Part shown: one piece after another, positions 17,375 to 24,592 of the stretch
Layout of the letters: each line of letters opens with the position of its first letter
How positions within the stretch are numbered: position 1 is the first letter of the stretch
Assembly (NCBI RefSeq): GCF_900109575.1
Contig: NZ_FOAF01000009.1
Location: 1-64,000, forward strand
DNA: 64,000 bases
DNA from: Olivibacter domesticus
GTDB taxonomy: Bacteria; Bacteroidota; Bacteroidia; Sphingobacteriales; Sphingobacteriaceae
Reading direction: 5' to 3'
The notes under the pieces: model-generated
The model's input: the letters and a program-made list of their open reading frames with translations, nothing else
The model's database searches: none
What the model was told of the DNA's origin: nothing
Translations under genes and position numbers: made by a program

Positions 17375-17593
17375 CTACTCCCCTACGCCCCAGTAGATTT
17401 TCCTTAACCTTTCTACATCCAGATCACGGTAAAGCTTCTTTTTATTCACTATTTTAGCTACCGTAATCATCCCCCGACCCTGGTACCGCAGCAAGGTACT
17501 TTTACTGATCCCTACCCTATCCAATACATAGTTGGCATCACGGTAAATAGTTTCCTCTTCTTCCTTTTTGAGAATAAAACGGTGTATTTCCAT
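17375..17593 (-). CDS. Small MerR-like helix-turn-helix protein
   Basis: From the preferred start MEIHRFILKKEEEETIYRDA this is a 72-aa protein. The segment YVLDRVGISKSTLLRYQGRG followed by a basic KKKLYRDLDVERLRKIYWG matches the winged HTH of MerR/excisionase-type proteins (helix-turn-helix, then the R-D-x-D-V-E-x-L wing). An in-frame ATG 34 codons upstream would add a Cys- and Pro-rich tail with no counterpart in such proteins. An A/G-rich AAAGTGTTAAAAGAG precedes the chosen ATG. No effector domain is present, so it is probably an accessory DNA-binding protein. It shares strand with the XRE-type regulator gene 204 bp upstream. Confidence 0.55.
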   Translation of the reverse strand: MEIHRFILKKEEEETIYRDANYVLDRVGISKSTLLRYQGRGMITVAKIVNKKKLYRDLDVERLRKIYWGVGE

Positions 17594-17797
17594 CGTATGC
17601 TCTTTTAACACTTTCACTTCTAGATATAACAAATGAAACAAATAGGCACAATGAGTACATGGCGCAGGGCCTTTAGGGCTTGCGTTAGAGAACATATTAT
17701 AGTGAATTTAATAGGTTTACAAAAAAGGTTAATAAAGCTAGAACAGCAAGCAGTACAGATATTCCTTTATCGGTTTAAGAATGCGAAAAACAGATGA

Positions 17798-18073
17798 TTA
17801 CTTATGCGTCATAAATTCGTTTATTGCCTGGTTAAGTTCATCGGTAAAAAACTCTTTGAAGTCAATTTCCAAACTAACCAAGATATGAATCAAAGTGCTA
17901 AGATTCATTTCTGTGCCAGTTTCATAACGCCCCCATTGAGGTCGACTTATATCTGCTTTACCCGCAATCCTTTCAAAATTAGTGTAGCCCTTTAACTTAC
18001 GCACTTCCCTAATACGTTCGCCAATCAAGGCTATTAACTCGGCATAAGTCTGTTCTCTATTTTTTCGCGGCAT
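17798..18073 (-). CDS. XRE-family transcriptional regulator
   Basis: The preferred start is MPRKNREQTYAELIALIGER, giving 91 aa; an in-frame ATG twelve codons upstream lies in what looks like promoter sequence. The HTH spans about residues 15-70 (IREVRKLKGYTNFERIAGKA, then DISRPQWGRYETGTEMNLST). The C-terminal LVSLEIDFKEFFTDELNQAI is the usual dimerisation helix of short XRE proteins. It likely binds the repeated GACTACTT half-sites in the 130-bp divergent gap and so controls itself and the 74-aa gene at 18208. No toxin partner is recognisable. Confidence 0.8.
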   Translation of the reverse strand: MPRKNREQTYAELIALIGERIREVRKLKGYTNFERIAGKADISRPQWGRYETGTEMNLSTLIHILVSLEIDFKEFFTDELNQAINEFMTHK

Positions 18074-18115
18074 GTAACAAAATAACAAGATAATAACGTC
18101 ATACACCACCCTCTA

Positions 18116-18160
18116 TAAGTAGTCATATTATTAATAGACTACTTTTATGCAGACTACTTA
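18116..18160. promoter_or_regulatory. Operator-like set of three half-sites
   Basis: TAAGTAGTC (18116-18124) is exactly inverted as GACTACTTA (18152-18160), with a further GACTACTT at 18137-18144. The cluster sits between the divergent XRE regulator and the 74-aa gene, just upstream of a TAnnTTTG promoter element, which is a normal place for repressor binding. Confidence 0.6.
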
Positions 18161-18174
18161 TAAAGGGATTTTAT

Positions 18175-18182
18175 TATATTTG
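18175..18182 (+). promoter_or_regulatory. Bacteroidota-type -7 element
   Basis: TATATTTG matches the TAnnTTTG consensus and ends 26 bases upstream of the ATG at 18208. The half-site cluster overlaps where the -33 element would be; no perfect TTTG is visible there. Confidence 0.5.
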
Positions 18183-18207
18183 CCACCTTACCAAACCTAA
18201 TCTAAGT

Positions 18208-18432
18208 ATGTTTAAATCTATTGATCAAATTATTCATGTTCCTATATCCGATCTTGATTTCAGCGCAGCTTTTCAGACACTTTGCCGAAGGAAAAATATC
18301 CAAACGCTGGCTGCTATACTAAGCTTAGGCAGTGGTAAACTCGTTAAGGACGCCTATCTCGGCCCGTTACATTTTCGAGAACTTGTTGATTATCTTGATG
18401 ATCGAGAACTACTATTTCTTTTGAAGGATTAA
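18208..18432 (+). CDS. Small protein resembling an RNA polymerase alpha-CTD-type helical fold
   Basis: The 74-aa product (MFKSIDQIIHVPISDLDFSA at the N-terminus) is all-helical by composition. The segment IQTLAAILSLGSGKLVKDAY followed by LHFRELVDYLDD resembles the helix-hairpin-helix pattern of alpha-CTD-like domains (L-S-x-x-x-x-x-L-x-x-x-x-x-x-x-x-E-L). That similarity is read by eye and uncertain. A good TAnnTTTG promoter and operator-like repeats precede it, and it is divergent from an XRE regulator, so expression seems regulated. It ends 10 bp before the convergent LytTR gene stop. If the resemblance is real it may interact with DNA or transcription proteins; otherwise it is a hypothetical protein. 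Confidence 0.55.
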   Translation: MFKSIDQIIHVPISDLDFSAAFQTLCRRKNIQTLAAILSLGSGKLVKDAYLGPLHFRELVDYLDDRELLFLLKD

Positions 18433-18442
18433 CCTAGTCTGC

Positions 18443-19147
18443 TCAATTCAGATTTCTCCGATATTTCCTTCCTAGAGGAATAGCCTTCTCTGAATATTTG
18501 AGAATAATGTCGATTGATTGCACTTTTTTAATCATTTTGCGAGCAACCACATAACTCCTATGTACCTGCACAAAGAGTTCATCAGGGAGGTCTTCCATCA
18601 CCACCGCCAGTTTTTTCCGAACCTGTAAGTGATTGTGCAAACGATAGACAGTAATATAGTTCCGTTGTGCTTCAATGTATATGATATCCTCTACTTCCAC
18701 CTTTTCGAGCATCTTTCTCTCTATATCTTTGAAATAGATATAATCGTTCTTTACTTTGGTCGCTTTTTGGTACACATTTTCCATGTTAAACAGGTGCATC
18801 GCTTTATGGGTGGCTTTGGCAAAGCGGTCAAAAGGAACGGGCTTCAACAGGTAATCAATCGCATCGGTTTCGAAGCTCTCCACGGCATAATGCTCATGAG
18901 CAGTTACAAAAATTATCTTTTGGTCAAAGGGTAAACTTTGCACTAGCTGGATCCCGCTCATGCGCGGCATCTCAATATCTACAAAAAGCAGATCCACCGG
19001 TTTCTCCAACAGCTTTTGCTGAGCAATTAAAGGGTCTGATTCCTTATACACAATCTCAATATTGGAAAACAGAGAGAGGTGCTCGCATAGATTCTCTATG
19101 GACTCTGGGTTATCGTCTACAATGGCACAAGTAAATAATTCAATCAT
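18443..19147 (-). CDS. LytR/AlgR-type response regulator (LytTR)
   Basis: The 234-aa protein has a receiver domain (about residues 1-120) with the acidic pocket in CAIVDDN, the phosphorylated Asp in LLFVDIEMPRMSGIQLVQSL and the Lys in DYLLKPVPFDRFAKA. The LytTR DNA-binding domain occupies about 140-234 (VEVEDIIYIEAQRNYITVYR, then VHRSYVVARKMIKKV). LytTR domains bind direct repeats upstream of targets. It is one base apart from the histidine kinase gene (stop codon to start codon), so the two are co-transcribed and form one two-component system. The upstream partners are an LPLAT-like protein and a 58-aa peptide, likely parts of the same unit. Confidence 0.9.
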   Translation of the reverse strand: MIELFTCAIVDDNPESIENLCEHLSLFSNIEIVYKESDPLIAQQKLLEKPVDLLFVDIEMPRMSGIQLVQSLPFDQKIIFVTAHEHYAVESFETDAIDYLLKPVPFDRFAKATHKAMHLFNMENVYQKATKVKNDYIYFKDIERKMLEKVEVEDIIYIEAQRNYITVYRLHNHLQVRKKLAVVMEDLPDELFVQVHRSYVVARKMIKKVQSIDIILKYSEKAIPLGRKYRRNLN

Positions 19148-19148
19148 A

Positions 19149-20216
19149 TTAATAGTTTATGGTTAACTTAACTGCAAAGGTTGTTGCTTCATCTTCTGTA
19201 TCTAGGTTGAACTGATTGTCGAACACAGCGTGCAAACGATATTGAATATTCTTTAAACCAAAGCCACCGTCATCCACCTCTTTTGCCTCCCGTGATATGC
19301 TCTTCTTAAAGTTCTTGCAATAAAAAGAAAAACGGTTCTCTCTCAATTCTATCTTGGCGGCCATGGGATGAGAAGCCGAGAAAAATCCATGCTTCCATAC
19401 ATTTTCCATAAAAGTGAGTAAACATAAGGGAGGTATTATTTGCGCCTGCAATTCACCCACTATAGCTAGCTGCACGGCGGCACTATCTCCCGCTTCTTTC
19501 CTCATTAGCTCAACTAAGCTTTTTATGAACTCCAGTTCCTTACTCACAAATACTGTTGGTACATCTTCCCTACTGTATTTCAATGCATAGTTCGATACAG
19601 CCGTCAAGTTTTCCAACATCCCTACAACAGTATCATCCTGATATTGCTTAACCCGTGTGATGATGCTCTGCAGTGTGTTACGTTGAAAATGCGGATAGAT
19701 CTGCGCACGGTATAAACGCATTTGGTAATTGGCGCGTTCACGTTCTGCCTTTAGCGATTTAATTTCCAAAGCATGCGCCTCCCGCTCTGCTTTGCGCCGC
19801 ATACGGTATAGAAAAAACATAAAGGCATAACCAGCAACACGGTAAAAACTAATCGCATAATTCTGCATAAACTCGTTAAGTTTGAAACTCACACCCGTTT
19901 TTTGGATACGTCCTCCAACTGCCGGTATAACGTCTGTTATGTAAACTTTAGCAAGAAAGGGCAGCAGAATTAAGAGTATCATTAGCAGCCCAAGGGCCTG
20001 CATGCGTGTACGTTTATCCATCAGGCGCGTCATCAGAAAAAAGAGACAATAAAATGTTGCCGCCAATAACCCTGCTATCAGTACTGTACCCCATAACTGA
20101 ACTTTTCCAGACTTCCAAAGGTTAAAGGCAAACATCATCAGCGTATATCCTATCCAGAAAGTCAAATGGCGAGCCCATCGCTTCCCTTTAAGGAATCGCT
20201 TAATAGAAGTAATCAT
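19149..20216 (-). CDS. LytS/YehU-type sensor histidine kinase
   Basis: The 355-aa protein has four predicted membrane helices (about residues 15-135), a coiled linker (REAHALEIKSLKAERERANY), the His_kinase dimerisation motif and an ATPase domain (about 235-355) with the G-box GGFGLKNIQYRL. The H-box reads QIYPHFQRNTLQSI: the catalytic His is retained, but the usual hydrophobic LF after PHF is QR. The N-box is FMENVWKHG rather than ENAFKHG. Few residues lie outside the membrane, so the signal is likely sensed in or at the membrane, for instance a lipid or lipidated molecule. That fits the LPLAT-like acyltransferase gene 60 bp upstream (inference). Confidence 0.85.
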   Translation of the reverse strand: MITSIKRFLKGKRWARHLTFWIGYTLMMFAFNLWKSGKVQLWGTVLIAGLLAATFYCLFFLMTRLMDKRTRMQALGLLMILLILLPFLAKVYITDVIPAVGGRIQKTGVSFKLNEFMQNYAISFYRVAGYAFMFFLYRMRRKAEREAHALEIKSLKAERERANYQMRLYRAQIYPHFQRNTLQSIITRVKQYQDDTVVGMLENLTAVSNYALKYSREDVPTVFVSKELEFIKSLVELMRKEAGDSAAVQLAIVGELQAQIIPPLCLLTFMENVWKHGFFSASHPMAAKIELRENRFSFYCKNFKKSISREAKEVDDGGFGLKNIQYRLHAVFDNQFNLDTEDEATTFAVKLTINY

Positions 20217-20275
20217 AACTGATTAATTTAGGTGAATAAAAACGTTTTTAGCTAATTTAACATTTACGTCATTAA

Positions 20276-21304
20276 TTAGCGAAAGTAATTTAACATTCGG
20301 CAATAAACATCCCTCGAAATAGGATAAGATCCATAGGTAAGCGGATTAAACGCAAAAGCCTTTCCGTTTAACTCAAAAGGCAATAACGGTGCCTTTTGGT
20401 CTGCATTTTCAATTAGATCCAGCAGCAAGGGCTCAGCACAAAATTGCTGGGTTACGGCATGATGAAGGTGAAGCCATCCCTCCCATTGATCCGTGTAATC
20501 GTTGATGGTGTATTCGAGAAACCCATAAAGCCGTTGCATAGTTTCTAACGCAAAATCATGCTTATTTATACGTTTAGAGGATTTTATCGGCGAAAGCGCG
20601 TAGAAGGTAAGCATTTCGTCCTTTCGGATGTTGGCCAAGGGATATATCGGAACATCAAGCCAGTGCGCAAGCATCGGTAGCCCCTTCCTGACAACCACTT
20701 CCTTACCAAAAAACGGTATTGCTATACCGTTCGATCCCGAACCTGTATTGCCATCCACATAAGCCAGTAAGCTTTTCCCTTGTTGAAGAAGCCTACGTAA
20801 TTTGAATAACACTGATGGATCCTCAGCATTCAATACCGTTAAGGTTTTGCCATCTTCAACGTCTTTTTGGTAACGCTGTTCAAAGTCGGCACCATCCCGT
20901 TGTTTTACCTTCCCTGATACCAATAAAGCGAAGTCTATACCCTGTTTTAACAAGAGATGATTAATGAGCCGATAAGATCCCGTATGAAAGGTACAGATAA
21001 TTCCGGGCTCCTGCCGTAATTGCTGCCACCAGTGCTCGTCCAAACCGGTCGTCGCTTCTTTCGGTAAGTGGCTATAATGCGCGTCTTCCCATATACTCAA
21101 CTGCTGATTCATCCGTACCCGAGCAAATAATGATCGCTGTTCTGCTAAATTGTCGAGCTCTAAAAAATGGCGACAATTGGCGGCAAAGAAAACGAACAGG
21201 CGCCAGAGATCGGTTTGTTCCGGACCTACTTTTGTCTGCGCATAATGTGACGTTAAGCTATTTAATACCTGCTCGTAAGAAGTTTGATTTATATAATTTA
21301 TCAT
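20276..21304 (-). CDS. LPLAT-superfamily (lipid A acyltransferase-like) protein
   Basis: This 342-aa protein resembles the LpxL/HtrB lysophospholipid acyltransferase superfamily. Its central region has ICTFHTGSYRLINHLLLKQG (His in the H-x4-D/E-like active-site position, with no acidic residue four positions on), then LLAYVDGNTGSGSNGIAIPF and FFGKEVVVRKGLPMLAHWLD, matching the PFFG..........G blocks of LABLP enzymes. No strong N-terminal membrane anchor is seen. The missing acidic partner of the catalytic His may mean altered chemistry. It lies between a 58-aa peptide gene and a LytS/LytR pair on one strand. One reading is that it acylates the peptide; another is a diverged lipid A enzyme. Only the fold-level call is firm. 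Confidence 0.7.
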   Translation of the reverse strand: MINYINQTSYEQVLNSLTSHYAQTKVGPEQTDLWRLFVFFAANCRHFLELDNLAEQRSLFARVRMNQQLSIWEDAHYSHLPKEATTGLDEHWWQQLRQEPGIICTFHTGSYRLINHLLLKQGIDFALLVSGKVKQRDGADFEQRYQKDVEDGKTLTVLNAEDPSVLFKLRRLLQQGKSLLAYVDGNTGSGSNGIAIPFFGKEVVVRKGLPMLAHWLDVPIYPLANIRKDEMLTFYALSPIKSSKRINKHDFALETMQRLYGFLEYTINDYTDQWEGWLHLHHAVTQQFCAEPLLLDLIENADQKAPLLPFELNGKAFAFNPLTYGSYPISRDVYCRMLNYFR

Positions 21305-21375
21305 GAATTAAAATTGATTAAGGTTAACATTGGATTAAAAAGCTGCCCACCCAACAAGAGTGGGCATACCATTCG

Positions 21376-21552
21376 TTAAGGCACAACAAAGTCACACTTC
21401 GCTTCATCTTCGTTCGCTAAAAACGAAGGATTTGCTTGCACTAATTGCTTTAGACTTAAACCCTGCGACAATTTAAAATACAGGCGATCTTGCCCATTTA
21501 CTACTTGCATTTCCATTGCATAATTGTTTTTAAGATATAACATTCGCTCCAT
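21376..21552 (-). CDS. 58-aa peptide ending in CDFVVP, candidate substrate of the LPLAT-like enzyme
   Basis: The frame reads MERMLYLKNNYAMEMQVV at the start, GLSLKQLVQANPSFLANE in the middle and EAKCDFVVP at the end. It has one cysteine, six residues from the C-terminus, and no signal peptide. GGAG lies four bases before the in-frame ATG at codon 4, so the product may be 55 aa. It is 71 bp upstream of the LPLAT-like gene and heads the peptide-LPLAT-kinase-regulator row. A helical leader-like part followed by a short Cys-containing tail is what one would expect of a precursor peptide, but no radical SAM, grasp or lanthionine enzyme is nearby. I do not recognise a family; the precursor idea is inference. 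Confidence 0.6.
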   Translation of the reverse strand: MERMLYLKNNYAMEMQVVNGQDRLYFKLSQGLSLKQLVQANPSFLANEDEAKCDFVVP

Positions 21553-21665
21553 TTAGTATGGGTGGAGCCCCTACCCATTCGCCAGGCCATGGCATTTGTG
21601 ATATCTACTTGCAAGTTGGGCTATGTCTTAAAAAAGAGAGATAAACAGGGATACAAAACATTAAA

Positions 21666-21756
21666 TAGGGACAAAAAACGAAAAGTCCGAAAAAAAGCCA
21701 TTGGACATCCAATTATGTTGTTTGTCCCTAAATTCGGTTGTCCGTCCCTAAAATTG
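21666..21756. promoter_or_regulatory. Operator-like repeats in the divergent gap before the Crp/Fnr gene
   Basis: TAGGGACAAA (21666-21675) is exactly inverted as TTTGTCCCTA (21721-21730), and a direct variant CGTCCCTAAAATT follows at 21743. Between them ATTGGA/TCCAAT (21700-21713) forms a short palindrome. A frame crossing this region has no coding character. The position suggests binding sites of the LytTR regulator (direct repeats) or the Crp/Fnr protein (palindrome). Confidence 0.5.
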
Positions 21757-21835
21757 GGTGATTTAACCTTTCAGCTGTAATTTGATTTCTGATTAATAAT
21801 AAAGCCTTTAAACAACAATAAACACACATTTTATC

Positions 21836-22441
21836 ATGCAAAATGACAAAACCAATTACATCCAATTGCTGGTGAGGGAATTCGGAAAGTTGGTAGATTT
21901 GCCAACGGGTTTTGAAGACCGTATCCAATCGGTTTCGCGGGTACTTGAAGCACCTAGATCAAGTTATATTGAGTTTCCTGGAGAAGCCAAAGATGGTTAT
22001 TTATGGTATATAGTAAATGGCTTCGCTCATAGTTTGGTGTTAGATAAGTATCACCATACCAGTATAAGCCTTTACTTATGGAAAAAGAACGATATCATTG
22101 CCAATCCGCAAGCGATAGCTTATAATAGTTTACGGGAGCACTCCATCCAGTTATTGGAAGACAGCACGCTTATATGCATACCTAACCGAGCCATGCAAAC
22201 CATTTTAAACGAATGGCCTTTGCTGCAAAAGCTGCTCATAGAATTTTCCATTCAATGCCAACATCAACTTACTGAGCACACTCTTTCATTAGCTGAATCT
22301 GCAGAATACCGAGTAAGATATCTACTTAAAAAATTTCCAGGAATACATTACCGCATTAGCCAAACTCATTTAGCTCACTACTTGGGCATGGGAAGAAGCA
22401 CTTTTAATTTCTGGACTAGTAAAATTTCCAAGGAAAAATAA
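21836..22441 (+). CDS. Crp/Fnr-family transcriptional regulator
   Basis: The 201-aa protein has a cyclic-nucleotide-binding-like beta roll (about residues 25-130, with FPGEAKDGYLWYIVNGFAHS and DSTLICIPNRAM) and a C-terminal winged HTH (RISQTHLAHYLGMGRSTFNF). No Cys cluster of the Fnr type is present, and the residues that bind cAMP phosphate in Crp are not evident, so the ligand is unknown; this is normal for the many Bacteroidota members. It is the first gene to the right of the divergent control region, facing the peptide/LPLAT/LytSR genes, and probably regulates the MauE-DUF6520 genes downstream. Confidence 0.85.
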   Translation: MQNDKTNYIQLLVREFGKLVDLPTGFEDRIQSVSRVLEAPRSSYIEFPGEAKDGYLWYIVNGFAHSLVLDKYHHTSISLYLWKKNDIIANPQAIAYNSLREHSIQLLEDSTLICIPNRAMQTILNEWPLLQKLLIEFSIQCQHQLTEHTLSLAESAEYRVRYLLKKFPGIHYRISQTHLAHYLGMGRSTFNFWTSKISKEK

Positions 22442-22542
22442 AGCACCTGTACTCAAAAGAAACAAAAAACTGTCTTAAAAACGACAGTAAACAACTCAAT
22501 ATCAAACAGTAGACTTCAACCAACTGACCTAACTTTGAAAAT

Positions 22543-22680
22543 ATGGAAACGATAGGTAGAAGTAGCCGCAATGGTGGGCAACAGTTCCATGACCAAGCTG
22601 GCTGCCGAAAGAAGAAGGAAAAGCGGGGAACATCGGCAGCCCGCTTAAAAAAAACAAAAAGGAGAAAAAATGAAATTTAG
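22543..22680 (+). CDS. Possible 45-aa basic peptide overlapping the MauE start
   Basis: An ATG opens METIGRSSRNGGQQFHDQAG, followed by Lys/Arg-rich sequence, ending 11 bases inside the MauE/DoxX gene in another frame. It has no Bacteroidota leader of its own that I can defend and could be a leader peptide or chance. The hairpin at 22600-22641 lies within it. The call is weak. Confidence 0.25.
   Translation: METIGRSSRNGGQQFHDQAGCRKKKEKRGTSAARLKKTKRRKNEI
22600..22641. promoter_or_regulatory. Leader hairpin upstream of the MauE/DoxX gene
   Basis: Perfect 9-bp arms GGCTGCCGA and TCGGCAGCC flank a 24-base loop, ending 28 bp before the MauE start. The sequence after it is A-rich (AAAAAAAACAAAAAGGAG), so it is not a terminator on this strand; it could structure the mRNA leader. 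Confidence 0.45.
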
Positions 22681-23149
22681 CAAAGAGATCATTTTATGGA
22701 TAATCAGTATTCTTATCGCCTTGATGTGGGCTGCAGCTGCTTTTGGCAAGTTAAAAGACTTAGAAGATTTTCAGTTTCAGCTTGGCCAATCGCCCTTGCT
22801 ACAGGATTTTGAAGAAATCCTGACATGGGTAGTGCCTTATGGCGAATTACTCTTAACGGTTGTTCTTATCTATCCTGCTACCAGGTTGTTTGCACTGTAC
22901 ACTTCCGTCTTTTTGCTCTGGCTATTCATTACTTACATCGTGGCATTATTGAGATTCAGTTATGACGTCCCTTGTGCGTGTAGCGGTTTTGCGGAAGGTT
23001 TATCATGGAAAGGACATGTGGTATTTAATATCGTATTTATGGTGCTGGCTATTATAGCAATTTTCATACTTGAAGATAAAAAAGGTGGCTTAACAATAAA
23101 AGGAGGCCATTCAAAGATATTGTACAATCGGGCAAAAGCCAACCCGTAA
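22670..23149 (+). CDS. MauE/DoxX-type redox-associated membrane protein
   Basis: The 159-aa protein has four membrane helices, the first starting right at the N-terminus (IILWIISILIALMWAAAAFG, then KLKDLEDF). The loop VPCACSGFAEGLSWKGHVVFN carries the conserved Cys pair and the S-W-K-x-H motif of MauE-like proteins, which pass electrons to or form disulfides in exported proteins. GGAG seven bases before the ATG is a good ribosome site. It is followed by a DUF6520 gene with two cysteines, a recurring pair in Sphingobacteriaceae, so the DUF6520 protein may be its thiol client (inference). Thioredoxin-fold TlpA in the opposite operon may belong to the same chain. Confidence 0.8.
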   Translation: MKFSKEIILWIISILIALMWAAAAFGKLKDLEDFQFQLGQSPLLQDFEEILTWVVPYGELLLTVVLIYPATRLFALYTSVFLLWLFITYIVALLRFSYDVPCACSGFAEGLSWKGHVVFNIVFMVLAIIAIFILEDKKGGLTIKGGHSKILYNRAKANP

Positions 23150-23181
23150 AATTGGCTATAATCATTTTTTTCATACTTATT

Positions 23182-23475
23182 ATGAAGAAAATATTTACAA
23201 CAATTCTGACGTTGGCCGTCCTAGGTGGTGGCTACGTTGGAGCCAAGGCTTTCGAGAAGAAAGCTACGGTACGCCAGGATCAGGCGTGGTATGCTGTGGA
23301 TAGCATGGGCAATCCATCGAGCACGCATGATCCAATTGAAGAGGCCAATTTTGATGAAAATCAAAACTGTCCAAAAACGTCATCTGTTAACTGTGCGGCA
23401 TTATTTAGCCAAGACGCTAATGGCCAACCAGAAAATAGAATCAGCGAAATCTTGGAAGGAGAGTTTACTCCTTAA
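23182..23475 (+). CDS. DUF6520 family secreted protein
   Basis: The 97-aa product begins MKKIFTTILTLAVLGGGYVG with a signal peptide, then AKAFEKKATVRQDQAWYAVD, a low-complexity acidic part, and two cysteines in NQNCPKTSSVNCAALFS. These features fit DUF6520, a family restricted to Bacteroidota and almost always found beside MauE/DoxX and TlpA-like genes. The function is unknown; the two spaced cysteines suggest it is oxidised or reduced by the MauE protein encoded 32 bp upstream. A TTG upstream in frame would add ten residues but is a poorer start. A 30-bp palindrome follows the stop. Confidence 0.8.
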   Translation: MKKIFTTILTLAVLGGGYVGAKAFEKKATVRQDQAWYAVDSMGNPSSTHDPIEEANFDENQNCPKTSSVNCAALFSQDANGQPENRISEILEGEFTP

Positions 23476-23489
23476 TCCTATTTTACGCA

Positions 23490-23519
23490 TAAGCAGGAAT
23501 ATCCGGATATTCCTGCTTA
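23490..23519. terminator. Perfect 30-bp palindrome after the DUF6520 gene
   Basis: Each half is 15 bases, the left half starting TAAGCAGGAATATCC and the right half ending CCTGCTTA, with no loop. It begins 15 bp after the DUF6520 stop and ends 17 bp before the next start. No T run follows, so it may be an attenuator or an operator. Confidence 0.5.
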
Positions 23520-23535
23520 CCCAACTACTGCTTAT

Positions 23536-24588
23536 ATGATGAAAGCAACAATTATTAAGCGCGGTCTATTGATCTTACTGCTACCACTCATTATCGTTTC
23601 GACTTTAGCTATCCGATATCGAATCCGGCATGCTCCCTTAGAAAATTTCACGAGAGTGATATTTAAAGAACCGTTACAACCATTCACGCTTGTTCATACC
23701 TCTGCGCAGCGATATGCTGGTGAAGAAAACGGACGTCATTATTTTACAGGCCAGTCTCCTAAATATCTTTTGTCTTACGACAAAGCTTTAACACATCCGA
23801 AACGACTGGAATTGAATATTAAACCTACTCGAAAAATGCAATCAAGATTTCATGCAATGGTGCAGCCGGGAAAGGTTACCCTTTTTGCCGGAAACTATCC
23901 AGCCGTCATCCAAGTAGACATCCCTGGTTCTCATACAGCTTCTCTAATTAACATAAAAGAGGGCATTTTTAGCAGAATCTGTGCCATTAACGATTCCGTC
24001 TTTATTGTACGGGGTTACATGCATAATAGTGGTTTAAACCAATTATTCTATCGATACAATACTTCATCCAAAAAAATAGAAAAACAAGCCCAAACTTTTA
24101 TTCAAGACGATGCAGGCTTATCCTCCGATGGACTTCTACATTATGATAAGATTCATAAGCAGCTGCTATATATTCAGTTTTATACCAATAAGATTTACGT
24201 TTTCAACCCAGATCTAACGATTATAAAAATTGACAGTACCATTAATCCAAACCCAACTACCTCTACCGAATTCTCGCAAGTAGGTACGCAAAGCAAACAA
24301 ATAAAAAACACGTCCCCCAAGCAAGTTATAAATCGTCGAAGCTGCATTGCCAGGAATATCCTATTCAACCAGTCCGGAATAAAATCTAAAGATGAAAAAC
24401 TATCCACCTTTAGGGAGAATGCAATTATTGACTGTTATTCATTAGCCGACACCCGTTATATGGGAAGCTTTTATATTCCCTTAAAGGGACAGCAATTATT
24501 CGATTTTGGCATTCATGAAGGTACACTTATAGCTGTTTACAGCAAAAGCATTGTATCGTACAAACTGCCTAAAGACTTATATAACTAG
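23536..24588 (+). CDS. Membrane-anchored beta-propeller-like protein
   Basis: The 350-aa protein has an N-terminal signal anchor (GLLILLLPLIIVSTLAIRYR), then repeated strand-turn-strand units such as PGKVTLFAGNYPAVIQVDIP, SVFIVRGYMHNSGLNQLFYR and KQLLYIQFYTNKIYVFNPDL. This resembles the six-bladed TolB-like/BF3164 propellers of Bacteroidota. Two cysteines are present (near SCIARN and DCYSL). It ends four bases from the stop of the convergent SusD gene. In related genomes such proteins accompany MauE/DUF6520 genes (family knowledge). It probably binds a ligand or partner at the outer face of the inner membrane; no catalytic motif is visible. Confidence 0.6.
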   Translation: MMKATIIKRGLLILLLPLIIVSTLAIRYRIRHAPLENFTRVIFKEPLQPFTLVHTSAQRYAGEENGRHYFTGQSPKYLLSYDKALTHPKRLELNIKPTRKMQSRFHAMVQPGKVTLFAGNYPAVIQVDIPGSHTASLINIKEGIFSRICAINDSVFIVRGYMHNSGLNQLFYRYNTSSKKIEKQAQTFIQDDAGLSSDGLLHYDKIHKQLLYIQFYTNKIYVFNPDLTIIKIDSTINPNPTTSTEFSQVGTQSKQIKNTSPKQVINRRSCIARNILFNQSGIKSKDEKLSTFRENAIIDCYSLADTRYMGSFYIPLKGQQLFDFGIHEGTLIAVYSKSIVSYKLPKDLYN

Positions 24589-24592
24589 GCTA

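Noticed and set aside
21562-21780. 72-codon plus-strand frame upstream of the Crp/Fnr gene
   Set aside because: It crosses the operator-like repeats and has low-complexity Lys/Arg content without a recognisable fold.
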